Assembly (NCBI GenBank): GCA_033764865.1
Contig: JANRIM010000016.1
Location: 1-18,269, forward strand
DNA: 18,269 bases
Source of the DNA: VFBF01 sp033764865
GTDB taxonomy: Bacteria; Pseudomonadota; Alphaproteobacteria; Caulobacterales; Aquidulcibacteraceae
Direction: 5' to 3'
The notes under the pieces were generated by a model. The model saw nothing but the letters and a program-made list of their open reading frames with translations. It had not been told where the DNA came from and did no database searches. Shown piece after piece: positions 6,801-14,128 of this stretch. A program made the translations under genes and the position numbers. How positions within the stretch are numbered: the first letter of the stretch is position 1; each line of letters opens with the position of its first letter.

Positions 6801-8375
6801 CACGCCACCCCTGGCGTGATGTTGATCTCGCCGCCGCCGCACCACGACATCTACTCCATCGAGGATCTCGCGCAGCTCATCTATGACCTGAAGCAGGTCA
6901 GCCCGCAGGCCCGTGTCTGCGTGAAGCTGGTCAGCCAGGCGGGTGTAGGCACCGTGGCGGCGGGCGTGGCCAAGGCGAAGGCGGACGTGATCCTGATCGC
7001 AGGCCACGTGGGCGGAACGGGCGCAAGCCCGCAAACGTCGATCAAGTACGCCGGCGCGCCGTGGGAAATGGGGTTGTCCGAGGCGCATCAGGTACTCACC
7101 CTGAACAATCTTCGCCACCGCGTGACGCTGCGCACGGACGGCGGCCTGCGCAACGGTCGAGACATCATCATCGCCGCCATCCTGGGCGCAGAGGAGTTCG
7201 GCATCGGCACCGCTAGCCTTGTGGCCATGGGCTGCATCATGGTGCGCCAGTGCCATTCCAACACCTGCCCGGTGGGCGTGTGCACCCAGGACGAGGCCCT
7301 GCGCGCGAAATTCGACGGGACGCCGGAGAAGGTCGTCAACCTGATGACGTTCATCGCCGAGGAAGTGCGTCAGCTGCTCGCGCTTATCGGATTCTCGTCG
7401 CTGAACGAGGTCATCGGCCGCACGGACCTGATTGAGCAGATCAGTCGCGGGGCAAGCCATCTCGACGATCTCGACCTGAACCCCCTGCTGGTGCGGGTCG
7501 ACAGCCCGTACCCGCCGTACCGCACGCAGGCGGGGCGCACGGAGGTGGCCGACACGCTCGACGCGGAAATCCTTCGCGATGCGCCCGGCTTCTTCGAGCG
7601 GGGCGACAAGCTTGAGCTCAACTATTCGGTGCGCAACACCCAGCGCGCGATCGGCGCTCGCATTTCATCGGCGATCACGCGCAAGCACGGCATGCATGGT
7701 CTTCCGGAGGCGAGGCTTACGGTGCGGCTGCGCGGATCCGCCGGGCAGTCTCTCGGCGCGTTCATGGTGCAGGGCGTGATGCTCGAGGTCACTGGCGACG
7801 CGAACGACTATGTCGGCAAGGGCTTGTCGGGTGGGCTCATCGTCCTGCGGCCGGACAGCCGCTTCCACACGGCGGCGGCGGACAACGCGATCATCGGCAA
7901 CACAGTCCTGTACGGCGCCACCAGCGGCAAGCTGTTCGCCGCCGGTCAGGCGGGCGAACGGTTCGCGGTCCGCAACTCGGGCGCCACCGCGGTGGTTGAG
8001 GGCTGCGGGGCCAACGGGTGCGAGTACATGACCGGCGGCGTGGTCGTCGTCCTGGGCGGCGTGCGGGAGAACTTCGGGGCCGGCATGACTGGCGGCATGG
8101 CGTTCATCTACGATCCCGCCGGCGCCTTTCCCACCATGGCCAACGTGGACACCATCGTCTGGCGGCATCTGCGTTCGGCCCACTGGGAAGGCGTGTTGAA
8201 GGGGCTGGTGGAAGAACACGTGGCCCGCACAGGTTCCGCGCGCGGGGCGGCCATCCTGTCGGACTGGGCCCAGGCGAGGCATCGCTTCTGGCAGGTCGTC
8301 CCCAAGGAGATGCTCACGCGCCTCGCCCACCCGCTGGACGACAGCGAGGACGCAGCCCACGTCGCCGCGGAGTAG
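3822..8375 (+). CDS. gltB: Glutamate synthase [NADPH] large (alpha) subunit
   Basis: Cytosolic iron-sulfur flavoprotein that hydrolyses glutamine and channels the ammonia to its FMN site, where 2-oxoglutarate is aminated to glutamate with electrons from GltD. Length 1517 residues, very close to the classical bacterial enzyme. The N-terminal class II amidotransferase domain (about 32-440) starts at Cys32 of DACGVG, implying removal of a 31-residue propeptide; YSTNTFPQW and HNGEINTLKGN follow. The central domain is about 490-780 and the FMN barrel about 840-1215, with PGMSLGALSPEAH, SGEGGED and the 3Fe-4S cysteines 1138, 1144 and 1149 (CIMVRQCHSNTCPVG). The C-terminal GXGXG beta-helix (about 1265-1455) includes GDANDYVGKGLSGG and NGCEYMTGGVVVVLG. 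Its start ATG is preceded by a Shine-Dalgarno inside the repeat hairpin. Its stop lies six bases from the convergent aminopeptidase gene. Confidence 0.98.
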   Translation: MNAHEDIARYERERAKLMDAHAYDPRDEHDACGVGLVCAIDGKARREVVTMAIGALKSLWHRGAVDADGKTGDGAGILVEAPQDFFREVVIRTGHTPRPGPIFVGQIFLPRNDFGAQERARTIIESEILRGGFEFYAWRQVPVDISMIGEKANATRPEIEQVLFYDPMARDEVTVDKDLFLIRRRIEKLALADNIAELYICSLSAKRLIYKGMFLAEQIDGFYPDLTDERFVSSVAIYHQRYSTNTFPQWRLAQPFRMLAHNGEINTLKGNINWMKSHEIRMASEAFGAAEADVKPIIQPGGSDSAALDNVFEVLVRAGRSAPMAKALLIPAAWAKSATMPSAHRALYAYCNAVMEPWDGPAALAMFDGRWAVAGMDRNGLRPMRYALTTDGLLVTGSETGMCAIDDARVARRGRVGAGQMIAVDTENGVFYGETEIVDRLAAKHPYEKWLEHVIDLDAALAGDEPRLFPAREELLRRQAAAGLTLEDLELILQPMLEEGKEAIGSMGDDAPLAVLSDRYRPLSHYFRQNFSQVTNPPIDPLREERVMSLATRFKNLGNILAQDEAQTNVFVLSSPVLTNGMYTRMVAELGDAVAVIDCTFEAPQRAEEAGPALRAALDRIRLEAEEAVLSGRSHVVLTDERQGVGRVAAPMVLATGGVQTHLVAKGLRSFCSITVRSAECVDTHYFAVLIGCGATTVNAYLALDTIADRVARGLAGAMTVEQAAANYKKAIDAGLLKILSKMGISVISSYRGGMNFEAIGLSRALAAEFFPGLTSRISGIGLAGLAQEAAELNARAWEEGVVALPVGGLYRWRASGERHAFEAASIHQLQDAVTRNSFEAYQRYSNALRERRHREPIQLRDLLEVRENAAKSIPLDRVESVNEIRKRFVTPGMSLGALSPEAHGVLNIAMNRIGAKSVSGEGGEDSARYTPLPNGDSMNSAVKQIASGRFGVTAEYLNQCREIEIKVAQGAKPGEGGQLPGFKVTNLIARLRHATPGVMLISPPPHHDIYSIEDLAQLIYDLKQVSPQARVCVKLVSQAGVGTVAAGVAKAKADVILIAGHVGGTGASPQTSIKYAGAPWEMGLSEAHQVLTLNNLRHRVTLRTDGGLRNGRDIIIAAILGAEEFGIGTASLVAMGCIMVRQCHSNTCPVGVCTQDEALRAKFDGTPEKVVNLMTFIAEEVRQLLALIGFSSLNEVIGRTDLIEQISRGASHLDDLDLNPLLVRVDSPYPPYRTQAGRTEVADTLDAEILRDAPGFFERGDKLELNYSVRNTQRAIGARISSAITRKHGMHGLPEARLTVRLRGSAGQSLGAFMVQGVMLEVTGDANDYVGKGLSGGLIVLRPDSRFHTAAADNAIIGNTVLYGATSGKLFAAGQAGERFAVRNSGATAVVEGCGANGCEYMTGGVVVVLGGVRENFGAGMTGGMAFIYDPAGAFPTMANVDTIVWRHLRSAHWEGVLKGLVEEHVARTGSARGAAILSDWAQARHRFWQVVPKEMLTRLAHPLDDSEDAAHVAAE

Positions 8376-8381
8376 CGCCGC

Positions 8382-11057
8382 CTAGTTCGTCGTGTTGAGC
8401 GCCCGCGCCAGTTCGCCGCCACGGGCCTCGCGCGCGGCGGCGCAGCGGGCGATGCGCTCCATCGCCTGAGCGAGCGATCGCTCGTAGCCCGGCACTTTCG
8501 CCGCGTTCTCGCGGAACAGCGCCTCCAATGCCCGGCGATCAGCCTCGCTGCACAGGCCCTCCGCAAAGCGGGGCGCGCTCTGGCCCGCGAGCCCGCCGGG
8601 CAGCCGGCCCGCCAGCGCGTCGAACCGTTCGCTCAGGATCTTGAGGCCGAGGGGCGCCGTCAGCGGGTCTGTCTGCGTGGCGTTCAGGGCGCGCCTCATC
8701 TGGGAGCCGGTGACCGGCGCGTTGAGGATCGTTTCCGCGAAGGTCTCCTGGTCCTCCGCGCGCGGCGCGTAGGACAGCGCCACCAGTCCTTCCGCGCGCA
8801 GTTGCGCGTCCTGCGTCGTGCGCACGATGTCGAGCAGGCGGGCGAAAAACTCGGGGCCGCCGTCCAGCACGCCGACGATCAGCGCGACGGCCCGCAGGTC
8901 GAGCGGCGCCGGCGTTGCGCTGCTCAACCCCACGGCGGCGCGGGCGCCCGCAAGAAGGCGGGCGCGCACCACGGGGTCGGCGCCCGTGAGCGCGAGCAGG
9001 CGGGTCACCACGGCGCCGGCCTGGCGTTCGGCGGGAGAAGCGCGCGCCGATTGCGCCGCTTCAGCGCCGCTGCGGGCGAACGCGACGCGAACCCAGAGCG
9101 CAAACGCCTCACGCGCAGCCTCGGTGTCGGGGGCCACCAGCGCCAAAGCGCGCGCGACATCCACGGCCTGTCGGCGGACGGCCGGGTCCGTCGCGCCCGC
9201 CGCGGCCTCGACGGCGCGCAGGAGGAGCGAGGCGCTCGCCCGGCCCGCAAGGAAACTCGCGTTCAGGCTGTCGAGCGCCGCGATCTGTTCGCCGGGCGGC
9301 ATGCGCCGGAAGCTGGTGACCAGCGCCGTCCACCCGCGCTCGTCGAGGGCGTAGCGGTAGTAGCCCGCGCCTGCAGCGTTGGGCGACACGAAGGCCGGGC
9401 ACACGCCCGTGAGCATGAGCTGGCCCTCCGCCTCCGAGAGGATCGTGCAGGATTTCGACGCAGCCCCCGTAAGCCCGTAGGCGCTCACGCACACCGGGAT
9501 CGACCAGGTGCGCCGTTCCAGCGACGCGCCGAGTGGTTGGTAGGTGGACTGCGCCAGCCGCACGCGCGGCAGACCTCCGTCGACGGGGCAGTCGAGACGG
9601 ACATCCACCAGCGGAACGTGGCTGCGGTCCGTGAAGGTCGCCAACGCGGCGACGATCTCGGGCCGATTGGCGCCCTGGCCCAGCGATTCGAAAAAGTCTG
9701 CGGAGGTTGCGACACCGAATGGAAAGCGACGCATGTGCGTGCGCACGCCTTCCCGGAAGGCGTCCTCGCCGAGATAGCTCTCCGCCATCGCCAGCACGCC
9801 GCCGCCCTTCTGGTAGGTGATGGCGTCGAAGGCGTCCTCGATATCGCTCTCCGTGATGATCGGCTCCCGGATGCGGCGCGCGGCGGCGAGACTGTCGTCG
9901 GCCATGGCGGCCAGCGCGCGGAGCTGGGTGTCGCGTTCGAAGCCTGCGTCCGGGACGACAGCCATCCCCGCCTTGTAACTCATCCACGTGGCGAAGGCCT
10001 CGTTGAGCCAGATGTCGTCCCACCAGCGGGGCGTCACCAGGTTGCCGAACCATTGGTGGGCGATCTCGTGGGCGTGGATCATGATGACGCCGCGCTGCTG
10101 CGTCACCGGCGCGCCGGGATTCATGAGGATCGCAGGCTCGGCGTAGATGATCGCCCCGGCGTTCTCCATCGCGCCGGCGGCGAAATCCGGCGCGGCGACG
10201 AAGTCCAGTTTGTCATACGGGTAGGGCGTGGCGAAGTAGTCCTCGAAGTAGGCCATCATGCCGGCAGTGATGGACAGCGCGTAGCGCGTCTGTTCGCCCT
10301 TGCCCTTCGCCGCGACGCCGCGCAGCGGCACCGGGTGGGCCCGCAGCGCCGTCGGCGGGAGCACCGGGCCTTGCACCACTTCGTACGGACCGACCGCGAA
10401 CGCCAACAGATAGGTGGGCAGCGGCAGGGAGGGCGCGAAGGTGTGGCGCACGAGGCCTTCGCCCGCGGGTTCGGCCTTCGTCTCCATCGTGTTCGCGATG
10501 ACGGTGTCACCCGCGCGCGCAGTGACCGTGACGTCGAACGGCGTCTTGTGTCGGGGCTCGTCGAAGCCCGGGAAGGCGCGGCGAGCGTCGATCGCCTGGA
10601 ACTGGGTCATGGCGTACATCTCGCCGGCGCTCTCGGCGCGATAGAGGCCGGCTGCATCGTCCCCGAATGGCGCGTCGTAGGTGATGGACAGCGTCGCCTC
10701 GCCCGCAGGGGCCTGCCGCGCCAGGACGATCTCGGCGAAGCCTTCGCCGTTCTCGGTGTACGTCGCCGCGATGGATTGGCCGTTGTCGGGCGTCACCGTG
10801 ACGGCGGACGCCGCCAGCTGCTTGCCATGGATCCAGAAGGATTTCGTGGGCGCGTCCATCTTCACGCGAATGCGGGCGACGCCGGAAAACCGGGGTTGGC
10901 GTGGGTCGATCGTGAGATCGAGGGCGTAGCGCAGCGGCGTCACGCCGGGAGGCAGGCTGCCGTCGGCATTCGGTTTGGGCGCCGGGGCGCTGCATGCGGC
11001 CAGCGCCAGGACCGCCAGCACCAGCGCCGCGTGGCGCAGCCCAAGACCCCGTCCCAT
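8382..11057 (-). CDS. M1-family zinc aminopeptidase, predicted lipoprotein
   Basis: Predicted zinc metallopeptidase removing N-terminal residues from peptides in the periplasm or at a membrane. It has 891 residues. The start ATG at 11057 has AGGAG eight bases upstream; in-frame ATGs at 11096 and 11084 lack this. A signal peptide ends in LALAAC with Cys22, a lipoprotein box, so the protein is likely lipid-anchored. M1 hallmarks are the exopeptidase motif GAMEN (295-299), zinc site HEIAH (330-334) and Glu353 in WLNEAFATW, matching HEXXH-X18-E. AITYQKGGG contains the expected catalytic tyrosine. The long C-terminal half (about 500-891) is Ala/Arg-rich, as in the helical ERAP1/PepN-type tail. Specificity cannot be read from sequence, so I give no gene symbol. 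It converges on gltB with a 6-base gap and diverges from queG. Confidence 0.94.
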   Translation of the reverse strand: MGRGLGLRHAALVLAVLALAACSAPAPKPNADGSLPPGVTPLRYALDLTIDPRQPRFSGVARIRVKMDAPTKSFWIHGKQLAASAVTVTPDNGQSIAATYTENGEGFAEIVLARQAPAGEATLSITYDAPFGDDAAGLYRAESAGEMYAMTQFQAIDARRAFPGFDEPRHKTPFDVTVTARAGDTVIANTMETKAEPAGEGLVRHTFAPSLPLPTYLLAFAVGPYEVVQGPVLPPTALRAHPVPLRGVAAKGKGEQTRYALSITAGMMAYFEDYFATPYPYDKLDFVAAPDFAAGAMENAGAIIYAEPAILMNPGAPVTQQRGVIMIHAHEIAHQWFGNLVTPRWWDDIWLNEAFATWMSYKAGMAVVPDAGFERDTQLRALAAMADDSLAAARRIREPIITESDIEDAFDAITYQKGGGVLAMAESYLGEDAFREGVRTHMRRFPFGVATSADFFESLGQGANRPEIVAALATFTDRSHVPLVDVRLDCPVDGGLPRVRLAQSTYQPLGASLERRTWSIPVCVSAYGLTGAASKSCTILSEAEGQLMLTGVCPAFVSPNAAGAGYYRYALDERGWTALVTSFRRMPPGEQIAALDSLNASFLAGRASASLLLRAVEAAAGATDPAVRRQAVDVARALALVAPDTEAAREAFALWVRVAFARSGAEAAQSARASPAERQAGAVVTRLLALTGADPVVRARLLAGARAAVGLSSATPAPLDLRAVALIVGVLDGGPEFFARLLDIVRTTQDAQLRAEGLVALSYAPRAEDQETFAETILNAPVTGSQMRRALNATQTDPLTAPLGLKILSERFDALAGRLPGGLAGQSAPRFAEGLCSEADRRALEALFRENAAKVPGYERSLAQAMERIARCAAAREARGGELARALNTTN

Positions 11058-11243
11058 CCCGTCCACTCCTGTGCGCCCGCGCATGTGCCTGCGCATTCCT
11101 GGCTTGGGCTTCCCGGCCCATGGGGGCTATCCCATCTTGTGGCCGCACCCGGCAAGCCCGCCATTCACCCGGAGTTCTTTGACCGTGGATCACCCATCGC
11201 CCCGTCGCCGTCAGCCCGCGGATGCGATGCGGCCGGCGCCGCC
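11058..11243. promoter_or_regulatory. Divergent aminopeptidase/queG promoter region
   Basis: This 186-base spacer contains the aminopeptidase Shine-Dalgarno (AGGAG on the minus strand at 11066-11070) and must hold promoters for both directions. Weak candidates only: on the plus strand TTGGGC (11104-11109) with GCTATC (11126-11131) at 16 bases; on the minus strand TTGCCG with GGATAG at 17 bases, read leftwards from about 11157. I would not rely on either. No terminator or operator palindrome stands out. Confidence 0.3.
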
Positions 11244-12341
11244 ATGAGGGCGCTGCTGGAGGCGCGCGCGCGCGCACTGGGGTTCGACGCCGTGGGCGTC
11301 GCCGACGCAGGCGCTGAATGGGCCAACGGCGCCCATCTCGAGGCGTTCCTCGACGCGGGCCGGCATGGCGACATGCACTGGCTCGCCACGGAGCGGCGCC
11401 GGCGCGCCCATCCTACGCATCTGTGGCCCGCCGCCCGAAGCGCCGTGATGGTGGGAGTGTCGTATGCGCCGCCGTTCGATCCGCTGACGCTTCTGGACAA
11501 CCGTACGCATGCCGCCGTCTCCGTCTACGCCGCGCGCCGGGACTATCACGACGTGGTCAAGGGCCGCCTGAAGGATCTCGGCCAGTGGCTGGCGCGCGAG
11601 ACGGGCGCCGCCGTGAAGGTGTTCGTCGACACCGCCCCGCTCATGGAGAAGCCGCTCGCACAGCGCGCGGGCCTAGGCTGGCAGGGCAAGCACACCAACC
11701 TTGTCTCACGCGACCATGGCTCCTGGCTGTTGCTCGGGGCGATCCTCACCGAAGCCGCCCTGCCGGCCGATGGTGCGGAGGGCGATCACTGTGGGTCCTG
11801 CACCGCCTGTCTCGACGTGTGCCCCACCGCGGCGTTCCCTGCCCCATACCAGCTCGACGCCCGCCGCTGCCTGGCCTACCTGACCATCGAACACCCCGGC
11901 CCCATTCCCGAGACGTTTCGCGAAGCCTTGGGCAATCGCGTGTTCGGTTGCGACGACTGCCTCGCGGTATGCCCGTGGAACAAATTCGCCGCCGCAGCCC
12001 GCGACCAGAAGCTCGCGCTGCGGGCGGACCTTGCGGCCCCGCCGCTCGCAGAGCTGGCGGCGCTGGACGATGCGGCGTTCCGCGTCCGCTTCGCGGGCAC
12101 CCCGGTCAAGCGCACGGGCCGCAACCGTTTCGTCCGCAACGTGATGATCGCCGTGGGCAACGCCGCAGATCCGTCGCTGGCGCCGGCGGCGGCGCGGGGG
12201 CTGGCGGACGAAAGCCCGCTTGTGCGCGGCGCGGCCGTCTGGGCGTTGCGCCAGCTGCTTGACCCCGACCGATTCGCGCGGCTCAAGCAGGATCACGCGG
12301 TGGCGGAGGCCGACCCGCAGGTCCAGGGGGAATGGTCGTGA
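11244..12341 (+). CDS. queG: Epoxyqueuosine reductase QueG
   Basis: Cobalamin- and iron-sulfur-dependent cytosolic enzyme performing the last step of queuosine synthesis, reducing epoxyqueuosine to queuosine at tRNA wobble position 34. It has 365 residues, normal for the family. Visible are GFDAVGVADAG at the N-terminus, MHWLATERRRRAHPTHLWP, and VFVDTAPLMEKPLAQRAGLGW with Asp129, the likely proton donor. Ferredoxin-type clusters are formed by Cys183, Cys186, Cys189 and Cys193, and by Cys209, Cys236, Cys239 and Cys243. A HEAT-like tail starts at about GRNRFVRNVMIAVGN. I chose the ATG at 11244, which fits the family N-terminus, although no strong Shine-Dalgarno is visible. The frame is open for more than 2 kb upstream, but that is antisense to the aminopeptidase. 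It overlaps mtgA by 4 bases (GTGA). Confidence 0.95.
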   Translation: MRALLEARARALGFDAVGVADAGAEWANGAHLEAFLDAGRHGDMHWLATERRRRAHPTHLWPAARSAVMVGVSYAPPFDPLTLLDNRTHAAVSVYAARRDYHDVVKGRLKDLGQWLARETGAAVKVFVDTAPLMEKPLAQRAGLGWQGKHTNLVSRDHGSWLLLGAILTEAALPADGAEGDHCGSCTACLDVCPTAAFPAPYQLDARRCLAYLTIEHPGPIPETFREALGNRVFGCDDCLAVCPWNKFAAAARDQKLALRADLAAPPLAELAALDDAAFRVRFAGTPVKRTGRNRFVRNVMIAVGNAADPSLAPAAARGLADESPLVRGAAVWALRQLLDPDRFARLKQDHAVAEADPQVQGEWS

Positions 12342-13423
12342 GCAGCCAGGAACCGCCGCCCAGAGAACCGCCGCCGCAGCAGCAAAAGCCCAGCGACGGC
12401 TATCTGGCGAAGGGCTTCCACGATCTGCGCGCGCGCGCCAAGCGGCCTGCGCGCCGCTCATGGCTGATGCGGGCGCTGGCGGCGATGGTGGTGGTCACGG
12501 TGATCATCCCCGTGCTGTGGGTGATACTCTACGGGATCGTGGAAGCGCCGGGGACGCTGCTGATGGCGCAACGCGCCGCCGAGGGCGAAACCATCCGCCG
12601 GGACGTGACGCCCATCTCGAAGATGTCCCCGCACCTGGTGCGGGCTGTGATCGCGGCCGAGGATGCGCGCTTCTGCGCCCACAACGGTTTTGACGTGGAA
12701 GCCATCGAACAGGCGGTGAAATACAACGAGCGCGCAAAGAAGCGTGGCTCCGAGAAGCGCCGCGGCGCCTCCACGATCAGCCAGCAGACGGCCAAGAACC
12801 TGTTCCTCTGGCCGGCCCGATCGTGGGTGCGCAAAGGTCTTGAAGTCTATTTCACGTTCCTGATCGAGGCGATCTGGCCCAAGCGCCGGATCATGGAGGC
12901 GTACCTCAACGCCGCCGAGTGGGGCGATGGCGTGTTCGGCGCGGAGGCGGCGGCGCAGGCGCGGTTCGGCAAATCCGCCGCCGACCTGACGGCGCAGGAG
13001 GCGTCCCGCCTGGCGGCTGTTCTGCCCAGTCCCAACAAGTGGAACCCCGTCTCCCCGGGCCCCTACGTGCGCGGCCGGGCCCGGGCCATCGTGGCGCGGG
13101 CGTCGGTCGTGCGGTCGGAGGGACTGGCGTCTTGCGTGCTTGGCAAGGATCGGCCGCCCGCGCGGTCGGGCGGGCGCAAGGCGCCGCCGCCCAAGGAGTT
13201 GCCCACCCTGCCGGCCCCGCCGCCCGAACTTGCGCCCCCGGAAGAGGGCGCGCCCCTTGATGCGTCTGCGCCGATGCCCGAAGGGCCATCGGGGGAGGGC
13301 GTGGAGGACGGCGATCCGGCGGGGGAGGCTTTGCCCGAACTGCCTCTGGACGCGCCCGTTCTCAGCGAGGACATCGCGCCGGCGCCGGATGCGCCGCCTG
13401 CCGAACCGCCGCCGCCGCCCTGA
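12338..13423 (+). CDS. mtgA: Monofunctional peptidoglycan glycosyltransferase MtgA with proline-rich tail
   Basis: Inner-membrane GT51 transglycosylase that polymerises lipid II into glycan strands without a transpeptidase domain. It has 361 residues from the GTG at 12338, which overlaps the queG stop and has AGGGGG seven bases upstream; the ATG at 12332 is only one base from that motif, so I prefer the GTG. After a Pro/Gln-rich cytoplasmic start there is one membrane segment (about 43-68), then the GT51 domain: IAAEDARFCAHNGFD with catalytic Glu108, RRGASTISQQTAKNLFLWP, and KRRIMEAYLNAAEWGDGVFG. Usual MtgA is roughly 230-250 residues; here about 90 extra C-terminal residues are rich in Pro, Ala and Glu with low complexity and no recognisable domain. 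The gene is probably co-translated with queG although the functions are unrelated. It converges on the TPR gene with a 10-base gap. Confidence 0.94.
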   Translation: MSSQEPPPREPPPQQQKPSDGYLAKGFHDLRARAKRPARRSWLMRALAAMVVVTVIIPVLWVILYGIVEAPGTLLMAQRAAEGETIRRDVTPISKMSPHLVRAVIAAEDARFCAHNGFDVEAIEQAVKYNERAKKRGSEKRRGASTISQQTAKNLFLWPARSWVRKGLEVYFTFLIEAIWPKRRIMEAYLNAAEWGDGVFGAEAAAQARFGKSAADLTAQEASRLAAVLPSPNKWNPVSPGPYVRGRARAIVARASVVRSEGLASCVLGKDRPPARSGGRKAPPPKELPTLPAPPPELAPPEEGAPLDASAPMPEGPSGEGVEDGDPAGEALPELPLDAPVLSEDIAPAPDAPPAEPPPPP

Positions 13424-13433
13424 TCGCGAGCGT

Positions 13434-14078
13434 CTAGGGCGCGACGCCCAAGCGCTTGGCCTCGCGCGCCTGGCCGAGGGCGACGAGCGCGTCGACGTTG
13501 CGTGGTTCGAGGCGCACCGCCTCTTCCGCGTCGCGCACCGCAAGATCGAACGCGCTGCGCTTCATGCGCGCCGTCGCCCGCAGCATCAGCGCCAGGGCGT
13601 CGGCCGCGCGGACGTCAAGCGCAGCCGAGAGATCCTCCTCCGCGCGCGTCCAGTCGGCCAGCATGGCGAAGGCGCGGGCGCGATCGATCAGTGCGTCCGG
13701 ATGGCGGTCCGAGAGGGACACCGCCTTGTCGAAGGCCTCCCGCGCCCTGGTCCCGTCTCCCGCCAGCAGCCAGGCGTTGCCGGCCTGGGAGTAGGCGTCG
13801 AGACGGTTTTCCTGCGGCCAGCCCTGGTCCCCGGCCAGGGTCTCGAAGCGGCGCGCCGCCTCCTGCACGCGGCCCAGCTTCACCATCGCCTGCGCCGCGC
13901 ACCAGCGTGCTTCGCGGGCCTTTTCTTCGTGCGCCCACGCCATGGCCTCCTCGTAGCCGGCGGCGGGGTCGGCCTCGACGCGGGAGATGCAGGCGTCGAG
14001 CCGCGCCTGATCGGCGGGATCGGCGGCGGGCGCGGCGGCCGCGGACATCACAAGCGCCATGGCGGAAACGAGGATCAT
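13434..14078 (-). CDS. Periplasmic tetratricopeptide-repeat protein
   Basis: Predicted exported protein of 214 residues and unknown function. The N-terminus (MILVSAMALVMSAAAAPAAD) is a short signal peptide without a lipobox, so the protein should be soluble in the periplasm. From about residue 55 to the end it consists of roughly four TPR-like helical hairpins, for example AMVKLGRVQEAARRFETLAG, ALIDRARAFAMLADWTRAEE and AVRDAEEAVRLEPRNVDALV, usually protein-protein interaction scaffolds. Cys30 and Cys60 in the pre-TPR region could form a disulfide. The ATG at 14078 has AGGAG nine bases upstream (14088-14092); an upstream extension to 14171 would overlap the divergent SDR gene and has no support. 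Only 50 bases separate it from that gene. Confidence 0.87.
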   Translation of the reverse strand: MILVSAMALVMSAAAAPAADPADQARLDACISRVEADPAAGYEEAMAWAHEEKAREARWCAAQAMVKLGRVQEAARRFETLAGDQGWPQENRLDAYSQAGNAWLLAGDGTRAREAFDKAVSLSDRHPDALIDRARAFAMLADWTRAEEDLSAALDVRAADALALMLRATARMKRSAFDLAVRDAEEAVRLEPRNVDALVALGQAREAKRLGVAP

Positions 14079-14128
14079 GGGGGAGAACTCCTGACCGACG
14101 GCGATTGGCCGACGCACAAGGCGAAACC
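14079..14128. promoter_or_regulatory. Compact divergent TPR/SDR start region
   Basis: Fifty bases lie between two divergent start codons. They contain AGGAG for the TPR gene (minus strand, 14088-14092) and AAGG for the SDR gene (14118-14121), leaving 25 bases between the two sites. There is no room for two ordinary back-to-back promoters, so at least one promoter likely lies within the opposite gene. Confidence 0.5.

Noticed and set aside
4734..7460. 908-codon minus-strand open frame opposite gltB
   Set aside because: Antisense shadow of a GC-rich gene; composition is Arg/His/Ala-rich, no domains, no ribosome binding site, and gltB is full length with all cofactor motifs.
8802..11243. Long plus-strand open frame antisense to the aminopeptidase and fused in frame to queG
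   Set aside because: It is rich in Arg, Gly and His without recognisable domains, lies opposite an M1 peptidase with intact motifs, and is open because third-position GC in the real gene removes stops on the opposite strand. Only the part from 11244 is coding.
13430..13447. Possible terminator hairpin at the mtgA/TPR junction
   Set aside because: Only a 5-bp stem (GCGTC/GACGC) with an 8-base loop and no T-run on either strand.
13502..14128. N-terminal extension of the SDR protein by about 209 residues
   Set aside because: The extension is Arg/Pro-rich, antisense to the TPR gene, and the Rossmann glycine motif must be near the true N-terminus; the ATG at 14129 has its own Shine-Dalgarno.
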